Shown here in pieces: positions 33,810 to 45,350 of a DNA stretch of 64,000 bases; position 1 is the first letter of the stretch, and each line of letters opens with the position of its first letter. Source of the DNA: Pelobates cultripes (lineage: Eukaryota; Chordata; Amphibia; Anura; Pelobatidae); assembly GCA_933207985.1 (NCBI GenBank), contig OW240913.1:103725726-103789725 (forward strand), read 5' to 3'. The notes under the pieces were generated by a model, which had not been told where the DNA came from, ran no database searches, and worked only from the letters and a program-made list of their open reading frames with translations. The position numbers and the translations under genes were made by a program.

Positions 33810-35149
33810 CTCACAGTATCATGACACCAAATGCCTTAGATTGGAAAGTTGCTGTAATTGCCACACATGCACTATAGGAAGAGAAACATTTAATTAGACC
33901 AGGAATTCGGTTGATAATTTCACCACTGGGACAGACAGGGCTGCAGTGAGGAGTCTTGTTTCTGGATTACATGTACATTTAGTTGCTTTATACTTTCTTT
34001 TTACATGGGAGAGCCCATAATATGAATCAAAAAAGAAACACAGCTAACTTAACAATAAATATATGTATTTTTAGTATTAGATTGTTCCACTAAAGGGAGA
34101 ATGAATGGTTAACTAGCAGTTTTCAAGAATGATTTATTTTAAAATGAGCAATGGGGAACAGATAAAAACTAGGGTTATGATGCAGAATTCTACAAAACAT
34201 GTATTTATATATTTTTTGGCAAAAGCTATTCAGAAGTAGTCATCCAGAAAAATATAGCTATAAACTATGTTGGTGTCTGGATTGCCCTTTAATCAATACT
34301 TTTATAAAGACCCTGGCTCACATCTTGCTTTGTACAGTTATTTTAAAAAATGACATGTTGGATGTGTGAAAGAAAATACCAAAGGTGGATGACCTATTTA
34401 CAAATGCACAGAAACAAGCAAACAAAGTAGCACTGTGTCTATCCTTTCTAGTTACTAAAAAAATGTTTTGTTGAACAAATTTCAACAACTGTTAGACTTT
34501 TATTCTCAGGTCCAGTGATGTGTGCCTTAAATCTACCGTGGGACTAATAGTTTGTTTTATTTTATTAAGGCACTTCAATATCTGATTAATAAATTTGTCA
34601 TTTAAAATACCACATTGGTCTTGTTTAATTTTTATACACTGACATTTTTTACCTATTACATTTAGATTTGTTCTTGATTTATTTTGTGATCGCATGATAC
34701 AATCTATAAATACCTTAATTGCATACCATATCACATTGGGTTAGGAAAATTGGAATACACATTAGCAAGCATGTAAACAAAATAGTAGTTTGGACAGAAT
34801 TCATTATGAAATGGTATTGTTTGAATATAGATGAATATATGACATGACCCCTCCCTTAAAAGGCATTTAATATCCTGTTTTAGCACTTTGAAATGTAATC
34901 AGGTTTGATCAACTGTAGAGAATCCCTTTTATTTAAACATATTGGCAGTAAGACATATTATGTGCTCTGAAATACATAGAACAAAATAGAAACAACACAT
35001 GATTTATAACATCTATAATATATAGACTGAGCAATGCAAAATATTGTTCAATTATACAAAATAATATTGGAGCATTGCGTGATAATGTGGAAAAAAAGAA
35101 CACTGAATGGTATACGGATGAGTAGAAATAAATCGACTGCTCTGTAGTT

Positions 35150-36286
35150 TGGAAATTAGTTTTTCAATCAGAGGCATGGACAGCGTTGAGGACATTACGT
35201 CCAAACTGAGCCTCATTAGCAGATCTAACATCCAAGTTGTAATGCTTGATGAATGTATTCAGAGAGGACCAATTGCCAGCTTTGCAAATTGAGTCTGAAG
35301 AAGAGTTTGCCACAGTAGCCCAAGATGCTGCCACAGCACATGTGGAATGAGCCCTAATACTCTTAGGTATTGGTAGGGATTGTAATTGGTAAGCCTTAAA
35401 AATAGCAGCTGTTACCCACTGTCATAACGTGGAGGTAAAAGCTGCTTCACCCCTTCTGTGACCTACCGGTAAAATGAAGAGTCTGGGGGATCTCCAGAAT
35501 GCACCTGTTCTTTCTATATAAATAGAGAGAGCTCTCACCACGTCTAGGGTATGCCACCTCTCCTCATCCAGTGATATTGGAGAAGGATAGAATGAAGGCA
35601 AATTGATATCCTGGTTGAGGTGGAACTTAAAGATTACGTTTGGGAAGAACTCTGCTACAGGTCAGAGAACCACTCTATCTTGTTGGAAGCCTGGAGCTCA
35701 CACATTCTCCTAGCAGAGAAGAAAGCTACTTACCTTCTGTGTAAGCAGCGTCAGTGAAGCCTGACTCAGAGGCTCAAATAGTGGCTTGGTTAAAGCCTGT
35801 AACACCAATGGGAGATCCCATGTTGGCATAAAAACTTTCAGTGGATGTCGCACTTTATTGACAGCCCTCATGAATCTGATCACTAGAGGGTCTAGTGCCC
35901 AGTGAATATTTGTCAATCCTTTTCAAATCCAGACTGAAGAAAACCAAGAATTGTAGCTATTGGTGGTGGAGAGATGTCCAACTCCTGTTTCAAGGACCAA
36001 TTGACAAACACCTGCCATATGTTGTAGTAAGATGAAGAGGTGAAATATTTATGGGATCTTAACAAAGTCTTGATAACAGAGTATGTTATGCCCTTGCCTA
36101 TAAGAAACTCCCACTCAATCTCCATGCCATCAAACCCAGAGCCTTAGGATCTGGTTGAAACCGGTGACCCTGAACCCGAAGGTTTGGTCGGACTGGAAGA
36201 TTCCTTAGACATTCCCGACTCATCCGAATTGCCATAGGGAACCAAGGTCTTCTTGGCCAAAAAGAGAGGATAGCTATGGCCTCCAC
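35150..36286 (-). pseudogene. Tyrosine recombinase of the third element, fragmented
   Basis: N-terminal pieces: SSYYNIWQVFVNWS, ISPPPIATILGFL and WDLPLVLQALTKPLFEPLS. The C-terminal blocks are IRAHSTCAVAASWA, the recombinase His region with the second Arg replaced by Cys, and AGNWSSLNTFIKHYNLDV with the Trp and the nucleophilic Tyr, near 35200-35350. Several stops and at least one deletion (after 35915) interrupt it. Confidence 0.75.
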
Positions 36287-37085
36287 TTTTTGCCACGATC
36301 TAACATTCTCTGATGAACAGAGAAATTAAGTGAAATATCCTCTTTATTCTCTCTTGGGATAATGAGATTGAATTGGGGACTGTATCGAAGTCGGCGCCCA
36401 AGAAAGTCCTCTTCTCGGCAGGTATCAAACTGCTTTTTCCGTGGTTTATCAAGCACCCAAATCTCTGGAGTTCCGACAGTACCACATCTCTCTAGATTAC
36501 TGCCGTCCTTGGATCTGGGGCTACTAAAAGTAGATTGTCCAAGTAGTGGAATAGGTTTATCCCTGAAGTTATCACTCTTGTTTTTATCGTTACCAGGATC
36601 TTTGAAAAAGTCCTGGGAGCCGTACTTAGGCCGAATGGTAGGGCCTGAAACTGGAAGTGTTGCCCCTTCCATGCAAACCTGTGAAACTGCTGATGTTCTG
36701 GAGTAATCGGGATGTGGAAATAAGCATGGATGGATTCCATCCTGAAGCTCCTGACGTTTAGATTTCTGTTGACCCTTCTGAGGTCTAAGATGGGTCTCCA
36801 TTTGTCCTTGCTCTTTTGGGCCAGGAAGAGAGGCGAATAATGTCCCCTGAATCTCTCTTTGAGGGGTACCTGAATAATAACCCTTTCTTTTAATAGACCT
36901 TCCACATAATCCCTCAGTGCCTTTTCTTTGGTTATGTTGGCAGGAATGTGAGTAGCAATAAAGACGTTTCTCTTTGGCTTTTGGCGAAACTCTAGACTGT
37001 AGCCTCTTTTTATGATGTCTAGTACCCAGGTGTCTTGAATGTTTTGAGTCCAGACCTTCCTAAAAAACAGTAGTCTGGCTCCCAC
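36274..37085 (-). pseudogene. RT of the third element (YLDN, no RNase H)
   Basis: The fingers and palm are readable: VPLKERFRGHYSPLFLAQKS, KWRPILDLRRVN, then FHIPITPEHQQFHRFAW, FQALPFGLSTAPRTFSKIL and FHYLDNLLLVAPD. The catalytic YLDD is changed to YLDN. The usual LD of motif A is absent between MESIHAYFH, so part of the palm is also lost. The connection block CLINHGKSSLIPAEKRTFLG follows. At about 36290 the frame passes directly to FWPRRPWFP, the linker that normally follows RNase H, so that domain was deleted. Confidence 0.78.
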
Positions 37086-37119
37086 TTCCTTTGGATAGTC
37101 AGAAGTCTCTACCTAAAGG

Positions 37120-38091
37120 TCAAAAGGACAGATTCCTATAGCAGATTGAGCCTCTCCATGAGCTGCCCCTAGTATTTTCTCTACCCGGCCTGTAGTTTTG
37201 TGGATCCCAGAAGTATTGATCCCTGGGAGGTCTCCTATCTGACCAGGAGGTATTAGGCTTCTTAGTTCTTCTATCCTGGTGTAGGAATACCTTATGTCCC
37301 TCTGCTGCCTTCTTAATAGAGACTTCTAGGGTCTTACCGAAGAGAAGGTCTCCTCCAAAGGGGATGTTACAGAGGTTGGATTTAGTTCCTGAAGCCATAG
37401 TGCACGCCTGGCCGCCACAGACAAGGCCATAGTATGTGAAAAAATTATGGTTATGTCCAGGGAAGCCTCAGCAACAAAGGTCCCAGATGGAGTCATATAG
37501 ATTGATTCTTTTAACTCCTCTTTCTACCTCTTAATCTAATTCCTTGATCCAGTCCTTCATGGCTCTTGACACTGCAGTGAGAGCGAGTGAAGGGTGACAT
37601 CCAGCTACGGCAGCTGTATATATTCTAGATTGATCTGCATCTAGCTTACGGCCCATAGGTCCATGGAGGGATGCCGAGCTATCTAAGGGTAGCACGGTTT
37701 TCCTAGCCACCCTGGATACTGGAGCATTTACTTTAGGAGGTGTAGTCCAAATCCTTGAAGTATTCTCTTCCAGAGGGTATAGTCTTGCCAACTTACCTTG
37801 GAAGGCAACTTTCTTTTCTGGTTTCTGCCACTCAGAAACTATGAAGTCTTTTATGGACCTGTCGAGAGGGAAGGATAGCCTTTGTTTGTTGAGGTCAGCA
37901 AAGTGCCTGTCTGAGCCCTCTGCCCTAGGGACTTCCTCGGGTATCTCTAGTGATTTCCTCACCATGAGTGTTAATCTTTCAACCGCTTTAGTATCTAAAG
38001 CTTCAGACATCATTTCACCCTCACTGTCGCTGGATTCCATCTGATCTTGAACTTCAAATTCACCCAATCTAGATCTTACCTCCCATTGCAA
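37120..38091 (-). pseudogene. gag-like ORF1 of the third element
   Basis: Open on the minus strand from about 38091 to the stop near 37531, starting in the acidic stretch MESSDSEGEMMSEALD. It includes LSFPLDRSIKDFIVSEWQKP and the conserved DIRS gag block GMHPSLALTAVSR-like CHPSLALTAVSRAMKDWI. After a stop and frame change it continues into a basic Arg/Lys-rich C-terminus (DRRTKKPNTSWSDRRPPRDQ), plausible for RNA binding, ending near 37120. Confidence 0.7.
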
Positions 38092-38493
38092 CCTGCACGG
38101 GGGTTTGATTTCTCCCTTCTCTTCCTAGGAGGGGATGCAACTGTGCATTTATAATTACTGTAAAATGATAGGAGAACAGTTACAAATGTGTACTTTACTT
38201 GGTTCTTAATCCGGAACTGAATAAAGTTCACTTACCTAGATTCAAAAATAGATAGCAATTTTTTTTGCTTGAGAGGTCATAATGGGCTAACTAAAATAAA
38301 TAAAGAAATAAATCACACCTAAACCGATATAATTCATCCACTTTAGAATATATGCCTAAATTACATCAATCCTACCTTAGGCAAACTGGTAACAGGAAAG
38401 CTGGCACTTTAAGAGCCTCTATTTAAGGAAATACAGAAGAAATGCAGCAAACCAACAGGAATGGCGCCAAGAGCAACCTTAGTACTAACAGGT

Positions 38494-39950
38494 AAAAAGG
38501 ATAAGAGTGCGCCTAAAAATTTATGCAGAATATAAAATAATATAGAGTGTAAAAAGTAAAATATAAAAAAGTCCAAAACACTTATCAAGAGTCCGTAATA
38601 ATAAGTTCTTATGGGAAGACAGGGAGTCTTGGGACGTCTGGCGGTGTGGAATCTTCACAATGGTAGGCTCGGATCCAGTGGAGAATATATAAAAAGGAAA
38701 CAGAAACAGGAACTCCAATGGTACAGTATATCAGTAAAAATGAGATTCTAGAATAGTGAAAATAGCCGTACTCACACTTTTCAGAGCTAGATTATAGCTC
38801 TGATATTATGCGCATGAAGTGGAATGATGATCCCCACTCAAGGATATGCAGGAATATTGTTTGATTGGAAGGTTTCTGGCCCAGATTCGGTGTTCAGATT
38901 AATATTATTCGACATTCTCTAGAGCAAACTCATACTGCTCGGTGTAGACGTTTGGGTGGTATAATCCCCACCTATGGATTCTTTAGGCTCCTTGTGGATA
39001 TAGGTCAGGTGCAAAATTAAAATAAATTAAAATAAAGAAAAATGGCAATAAATTGTCTTATGCCAAATAAAATTCTTTATTATAAAGTAATTGATAAAAT
39101 ATCTTAAATATCTAAACGCGTTTCGCCTCAAAAGGCTTCTTCAAGTAGATAACAATAAAAATAAAAATATTGTTATCTACTTGAAGAAGCCTTTTGAGGC
39201 GAAACGCGTTTAGATATTTAAGATATTTTATCAATTACTTTATAATAAAGAATTTTATTTGGCATAAGACATTTTATTGCCATTTTTATTTATTTTCTTT
39301 ATTTTATTTATTTAAATTTATTTTAATTTTGCACCTGACCTATATCCACAAGGAGCCTAAAGAATCCATAGGTGGGGATTATACCACCCAAACGTCTACA
39401 CCGAGCAGTATGAGTCTGCTCTAGAGAATGTCGAATAATATTAATTTGAACACCGAATCTGGGCCAGAAACCCTCCAATCAAACAATATTCCTGCATATC
39501 CTTGAGTGGGGATCATTCCACTTCATGCGCATAATATCAGAGCTATAATCTAGCTCTGAAAAGTGTGAGTACGGCTATTTTCACTATTCTAGAATCTCAT
39601 TTTTACTGATATACTGTACCATTGGAGTTCCTGTTTCCTTTTTATATATTCTCCACTGGATCCGAGCCTACCATTGTGAAGATTCCACACCGCCAGACGT
39701 CCCAAGACTCCCTGTCTTCCCATAAGAACTTATTATTACGGACTCTTGATAAGTGTTTTGGACTTTTTTATATTTTACTTTTTACACTCTATATTATTTT
39801 ATATTCTGCATAAATTTTTAGGCGCACTCTTATCCTTTTTATTTGTTTTTATCTTCTAATAACTGGGGGATTATAGGGGATTTCTCTCTGAGAAGTGCTG
39901 CCTTTTTATCTATTTGTGTGGCAGTTGAGCGCTGATTTTTCCTCTTTCTT
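38494..39950 (+). mobile_element. Giant snapback retroinsertion with 15-bp target duplication
   Basis: The 1457-bp insertion is flanked by TTAGTACTAACAGGT at 38479-38493 and 39951-39965. The left arm (38494-39157) and right arm (39168-39840) are inverted copies of about 665 nt, almost identical, with only a 10-nt A-rich loop. A 63-65 residue frame (FYIFSTGSEPTIVKIPHRQ) is the same on both arms. The left arm abuts the duplication. The right side carries an extra 110-nt tail ending in pyrimidines (CTGATTTTTCCTCTTTC). The long duplication and lack of terminal repeats fit target-primed reverse transcription with an inverted, 5'-truncated second copy, as seen in Penelope-like elements. It has no RT of its own. 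Confidence 0.85.
39174..39216 (+). ncRNA. Possible degenerate hammerhead-like motif
   Basis: In the right arm TATCT (39174-39178) can pair with AGATA (39212-39216). Between them lie TTGAAGA, a stem GCC/GGC with loop TTTTGA, and GAAAC followed by self-complementary ACGCGT. This follows the hammerhead plan (CUGANGA, stem II, GAAA, very short stem III), except for an extra T in the first box. The inverted copy lies on the left arm. Hammerheads are known in Penelope-like elements. Activity is unproven and the match could be fortuitous. Confidence 0.35.
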
Positions 39951-40445
39951 TTAGTACTAACAGGTGCCTTTAAATACTTTAGAAGTTAAGTTTCCTTGCT
40001 TTCCGGTCGCTTCTAGGCCTTGTCCTTAATTAAAATGGCGAATCCCTTCGTTCGCGTCGTTCCCTTCAAATGAATAAATTCACGAATTGCACATGCGCTG
40101 CATTTTCCCCACGAAAATGCACGCAAACTTTGTAGAAAGCAAAGAGATGGTTCGTTCATTAGTCTAAGTCATCCATCTACCCAAAGCACAAAATAAATTT
40201 GAAATCATGCAAACAGGCACAGGATCCAGCTGCATACTTAAAGGTACAAGATGAAAAGAAAACATGTAAGTAGAACTTAAGAAGAGAGCATAGGCTCTCT
40301 ATCCTAAGGGCTGCAGGACAGGAAAATGACCGAAGACCTTAGGCCTGGAGCCTCCTTTTAAGTCTTTGGTGTTTTTTCCTGTCCTATTGGTGTAAGGGGC
40401 GGATCTAACCCATATTCATATAGGCTGCCATAATTAGCCAGGAAA

Positions 40446-40502
40446 TATATATATATATATATATATATAGGTTTATATATATATATATAGAGAGAGAGAG
40501 AT
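40446..40502. repeat. (TA)n(GA)n microsatellite
   Basis: Two TA runs separated by GGTT and then a GA run, about 57 bp, 85 bp upstream of an FNDC3A acceptor. Confidence 0.9.
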
Positions 40503-40587
40503 CGAGAGATCATACCTGTATATATTCCGTACTTTAGAAGTTTTAATGTTGCACTTCTCATTGTAAATAAAAAATATTAAATTTCAG

Positions 40588-40715
40588 CACCCCGGGTAAC
40601 CCAGTTGGAGGGGAACACATGTGAAATCACATGGGAGACAGTATTGCCTATGAAAGGAGATCCAATTGGATACATTTTGCAAGTACAAGTTGGACGAGAG
40701 TCTGAATACAAACAG
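40588..40715 (+). CDS. FNDC3A: FNDC3A internal exon (last fibronectin type III module, N-terminal half)
   Basis: The exon encodes the first half of the last FN3 module: APRVTQLEGNTCEITWE, then GDPIGYILQVQVGRESEYKQ. The Trp of the C strand and the YILQV of the following strand are visible. The acceptor is ATTTCAG/CACC. The leading CA completes the GCA (Ala) codon begun with the G at 33009. The donor is CAG/GTAAG, a near-consensus site, and the exon ends exactly on a codon boundary. A run of TA and GA dinucleotides lies about 90 bp upstream of the acceptor, just beyond the 5' end of the third DIRS-like element. The exon is intact and shows no sign of decay. Confidence 0.9.
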
Positions 40716-42402
40716 GTAAGAAAACAATGCACACAGTACTCACGTTATATTCCAGCAAATCACAACAGTAGTATTTGTCAACAGTAGCATTTGTACACTG
40801 ATGCTGCCAATAGTGTTTTAGAGCAGTGACTCTCTGATTACTTATTTACTATAATTATTTCTGGTGACTGCAGTCTAAAATGACTAATATTCTCTTGTTG
40901 CTGTTTGATGATCACATCTTAACACAATTAGAGTGGTGGTGGCTGCATGTTATAACAGCTTCACTTGGAAACTAAAACTGCTCCTGTATTAATTCCTTTG
41001 AATACCTAGACATGCCAAGAAACAAAAATTTATTACATTATGCAAAAAAAAACAACCATATATTTGTGCATAAACGCATATTTATTATATCAAAGAGGTA
41101 ATACTTTACTATATTACTTAATGGGTTAGTCCAACCACTATGACCACTCCATCTTTTTAGGCATGTTGCACCTCCGGCACACATGACTTAGGCAGTCCAG
41201 AACTCTGTTCTCTGTTGTATGCCCCACTGAATGTAGCCATCCCCATTTCCCTACCCCCTGCTAATATTGTTTCCCACTCTTTCCCTTCCCTCGTTCTCTT
41301 TTCCCCTGAGTCTGAGTTTGTTTAATACTTTAATCAAAGGCTTCTGTGTGAGAAGCCTTTGATTGGACCTTGGCATGGCTTGGGTGATGCCAGACCTGGT
41401 TCTGGATAAAGGGGACAGCAAAAGAATAATGCCAAAAGTGGGTATTCTAATTAAATTTAAAAAAGGTTTGGAGACACCTTTTAATACAAGTGCAGATATA
41501 GCCGTACGCATCAGTAGGCTCAGTAGATAAATCGTTTTCTTACTGAGATGTAAATTGTACACACAAATAAAGCTGATGATGTTACATGGAAATTAGTGAG
41601 ATGGTATTACCAATTTTGGCACAGCTTTACCAAAGAGAAAATATATTTCTCAGTGTAATGTGTAACTGTAACAGTGATTTCAGCATTCTTGAGAAACATT
41701 TTCACCATCTGTAAGCAATTATAACATGTCACTATCTTGATTAATAAGATAAAGTTGTCCAATAAAATACAAATTCTTAGGCCGCCATGCATACCGTCAA
41801 TGGATTCATGGATAGATAAACATATATACAGACAGAGAGATGGATGGATACAAAATGTGTTTTTGTTTTTTAATACATTAAAGCTCTAACCCATCTGTTT
41901 AGAAATCACTCTATGTAACAGTGTTTAAGTGGGATATCTGTAACATAGATTGGGGAAAATTCGACATTTATGATAAAATGTGCAAGCAGAGTAAGCAAAT
42001 TGCAGGCTAAATTTAGTCTCTCATATCACAAAAAGCATATCTTTGCCATGACCTGGAATTATGAAAATTGCATATGAATGGTGAGATCTCATTACTCATG
42101 CTGTAAGTAATAATTTACATTTCTATTTTGTTGCAACTTGTGAAGGTACATCACTCTGAATTTGCTTTGTAAATATTTTTAGAGATAATATAATTGGCTG
42201 AGAGATGCAGTGATCCAGTAAGGTGATAAAAAGCACAAGTTAATGTCATTCTGATCACATATTTGGTGTCACATGGTCATAATTTACTGCACCGAATTGC
42301 TTTGATCATCATATTAAGATTTTCATTTGACTCTCATAGACACATGAACGAACATAATTTTTAGCATTAAATGTATCTTAAAGCAGAAGCTGATTGCATA
42401 GG

Positions 42403-42421
42403 TACATGCACATGCACATGC

Positions 42422-42452
<31 letters not shown>

Positions 42453-42453
42453 G
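42403..42453. repeat. (CA)n microsatellite
   Basis: ACATGCACATGCACACG leads into about 14 uninterrupted CA units. Confidence 0.95.
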
Positions 42454-43589
42454 TTACCTGAGCAAGTTTTAATTTGTCCATGAAAAAACTCCATAGCACT
42501 GAAATAACTATGCATAAGCCATTACATGAAATTTAGCATAATCAAAATACACAATAAAACTGACCAAATTGAAACCTAGGAATTTAGTGGCAGACCCATT
42601 GTTACAGAAAGAAACCTAGCTTCCCATGTGCCCAAAGAATTGGACGACAATTGGTCCATTACCCTTTCTGCCCTAAATGTGTCAATCTATATGTTATGGT
42701 CTTTTGCTTACTGTAACCTGTTATGAATGTTATTGAAGTTACAAAACTCTGTGTAAGACCATTTCTCTTAAGACTTCTGAAACTGTGACGCATGTACTAT
42801 GGTTCCACACAGGGGAGGGCTGGCAGCCTTAGGCCTGGGGGGCAAAACCAGTCAAGTGGCCCATTGCACCACCAAATCAGTTCACCATCCATGCCCACCT
42901 TTTCCTGGTTTTATAACGGATATTGATGTTATGCTAATCAGTAGCTCTTTGCCATACCCGCTCCTTCACGGCTCCAGGCACTGCTTGTTGTGAGTGTGAG
43001 CCACTGTAAATTAGGGGCAGAGGGCACTTGCACTGCGGTAAAGATGGGGCTGGACAGGAGGAGAGTGCAGTGCAATCAGTGCACTCCCCTCCTGTGGGTC
43101 ACCAGTAGACTGGTGCACCTGCCCAGGATCAGTGCCGGTGCAAGGATTTTTGCCGCCCTAGACAAAATAAAAATTTGCTGCCCCCCCATGTGACATCACA
43201 ATGCCCCACCCATATGAACTAACGCCAGTGCTGCACACAGTGTGTTAACATTAAAAAGCCTGCAGGGACCAGCTATAGACACCAGAACCACTTCATTAAG
43301 CTATAGTGTCCCTTTAATGTGAGGTACATTATAGATTAGTGCCACTAATAATATACTAGATTGCCTACTTACAAGCAGATGAGGATGATGATGGGCTGCA
43401 GTTTGGCTCCACTGGTCTGGTGTAGAACAGGATCTCTGGAGGCTGTTTGCAGCTGTGGTCACAAAATTCAATGTTCTGGGAGAATTGGAAGCAGCTCCAT
43501 TTTTTGGGGCCCCTTACACAGCTCAAGGTCTGGGCCCCAGGGCCTGACGGTGAGTATGCCCATAAGGCCCACTCATAAATTCCACCCAC

Positions 43590-44105
43590 CCATGAGTTCG
43601 CTCACAGGGAGTGGAGTGTGTAGGGGATGTGTTATGTGTTATTGTAGAGGATCTAATATGTGTGCTTATGGTATGTAGTGTATAGGGTTACCAGTTTGTG
43701 CAGGTGATGTAGTGTGTTTGTGTGTAGTGGAAGCAGTGTGTATTTGTGTATAAGGGATGTATTATGTGTTTCTGGTTGTGTGTAAGGGATGCATTGTGTG
43801 AATCTGTGTTTGTATGCATAAGGGATGCAAGGTGTGTGTCTGTATGTGTGTGCATTGAGTGTAAGAGATGCATTGTGTTTCTGTGTGTATGTAAGAAAAG
43901 AAGTGTGTGTGTTTGCATATGTGTGTACGGGTTTGCATTGTCTGTTTCTGTGTATGTGTGCAAAGGATGCATTGTCTTTGTGTGTAAGGGTTGCATTGTG
44001 TGTGTGTGTGTAATGGATGCATTGTGTGTTTCTCTGTGTGTAAGGGAAGCATGTTGTGTTTCTGTGTATGTATAGGGATGCATTGTGTGTGTGTGCGCGC
44101 GCGTA
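43590..44105. repeat. Minisatellite, about 28-35 bp units
   Basis: Repeated units of the form GTGTAAGGGATGCATTGTGT followed by GTTTCTGTGTGTAT, with variation in length. Open frames on both strands over this region are repeat artefacts (Thr/His-rich or Cys/Val-rich). Confidence 0.9.
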
Positions 44106-44179
44106 GTGTGAAAGAGCTCCCTGTCTTGGCCCCTGTCCTATAGAGCTGCCCCTTCTGTCCCGTAGAGCTCTCCCCTGCA

Positions 44180-45088
44180 CCTTAGTGGTCTCTCCTCTCC
44201 CCCACCCTCCCCTAGCGGTCTCTTCTCACACTCACCCACCCTCCCTGTGCTCTTCTCACTCCTCCCTCTATGTGTTCTCCTCACACCCCCTGTGTTCGTC
44301 TTACCCCCCTCCTCCCTGTGTTCTTCATACTTCCCCCCTTGGTCGTCTTACTCCCCCACCTGTTCTTCTTAACCCCCCTTCTTCTTATTGCTCCCCCTTC
44401 TTCTTCTTACCCCCCCTTCTTCCTTCTTCCTCCCCCTTCTTCTTCTTACTCCCCCCATTTCTTCATACTCACCCTTCTTCTTACCCCCTCTTCTTCTTCT
44501 TACTCCCCACTCTTCTTCTTCTTACTCCCCACTCTTTTTCTTACTCACCCGCCTTCTTCTTCTTACCCCCTCTTTTCCTTATCTCCCCTCCTTCTTATCC
44601 GCCCTCCCTTTTCTTGTTCCCCTCTCCCTCTTACTCCGCCCTCCCCTTTTCTTATTCCCCCTCCCTCTTCTTACTCCCCCCTCTTCTTCTTCCTTTACTC
44701 CCCTCTTTTCTTACTCCCCTCTCTTTTTCTTACTCCCTCTTCTTCTTCTTCTTACTCCCCCATCTTTTTCTTACTCACCCCTTCTTCTTATCCCCCTCTT
44801 TTTCTTATCTCCCCTCCTTCTTACTCCCCCATCCCCTCTTCTTATCCCCCTCTTCTTATTCCCCTCCCTCCCCTCTTCTTATTCCCCCCCTCTTTTTATT
44901 CCCCTTTTTATCCCCCCCTCCTCTTGTATTCCCCTCCCTCTTCTTGTTCCCCCCCTCTTCTTATTCCCCTCTCCTCTTTATCCCCCCTCCCCTCTTCTTA
45001 TCCCCCCTTCTTATTCCCCCCTCTTCTTATTCCCCTCCCTCCCCTCTTCTTACCCCCTCCCCTCCTCCCTCTCTTCTTACCCCCTCCC
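44180..45088. repeat. Polypyrimidine tract of about 0.9 kb
   Basis: Almost purely C and T on the + strand, made of variants of CTTCTTCTTACTCCCCCC with occasional A. Such homopurine/homopyrimidine DNA can form intramolecular triplexes. The 340-350 residue Pro/Ser/Phe/Leu frames are artefacts. Confidence 0.93.
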
Positions 45089-45350
45089 CTGTAGCGTGGC
45101 CGAGCAGCACTCCGGTCCGCGGTGGCCGGCCGGCCGGAGTGATAGGAAGGTGCACACTCAGTGTGCACTTCCTGTCAGTCCAGTCGGTAACAGGAAACAG
45201 AAACTCCGCGCGGAACAGGAGTTTCTGTTTCCTGTAACCGGCCGGACTGACAGGAAGTGCACACTCAGTGTGCACCCTCCTATCACTCCGGCCGGCTGGC
45301 CGGCCACCGCGGACCGGAGTGCAGCTCGGCCACGCTACAGGGGAGGGGAG
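45081..45350. repeat. GC-rich palindrome inside the hAT element
   Basis: The arms 45081-45207 and 45218-45350 are near-perfect inverted copies with a 10-nt loop. They contain GTAGCGTGGCCGAG, GGCCGGCC and GTGCACACTCAGTGTGCAC, the last itself palindromic. Confidence 0.92.

Larger units (their letters stand above)
35100..40440 (-). mobile_element. Third tyrosine-recombinase retrotransposon (DIRS/Ngaro order), RNase H deleted
   Basis: Minus-strand order: leader (40440 down to about 38110, interrupted by the insertion 38494-39950), gag, RT, linker and recombinase ending near 35150. The domain between RT and recombinase, where RNase H belongs, is missing. No inverted or split direct repeats could be identified at the ends, so the boundaries are soft and the 3' end may be truncated. 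The protein blocks differ clearly from the two DIRS elements upstream. Confidence 0.75.
33010..40587 (+). other. FNDC3A: FNDC3A intron
   Basis: A 7.6-kb intron containing the T2 MITE, the third DIRS-like element and its snapback insertion. In 33810-35100 I see only AT-rich sequence and no gene. Confidence 0.8.

Noticed and set aside
38521..39813. A conserved 63-65 residue gene present twice
   Set aside because: The two copies are the arms of one hairpin; identity is due to recent duplication, and no start context or known domain supports a protein.
43653..44180. Thr/His-rich ORF of 175 residues on the minus strand
   Set aside because: It is a translation of the GTGTAAGGGATGCATTGTGT minisatellite; overlapping frames on both strands are equally open.
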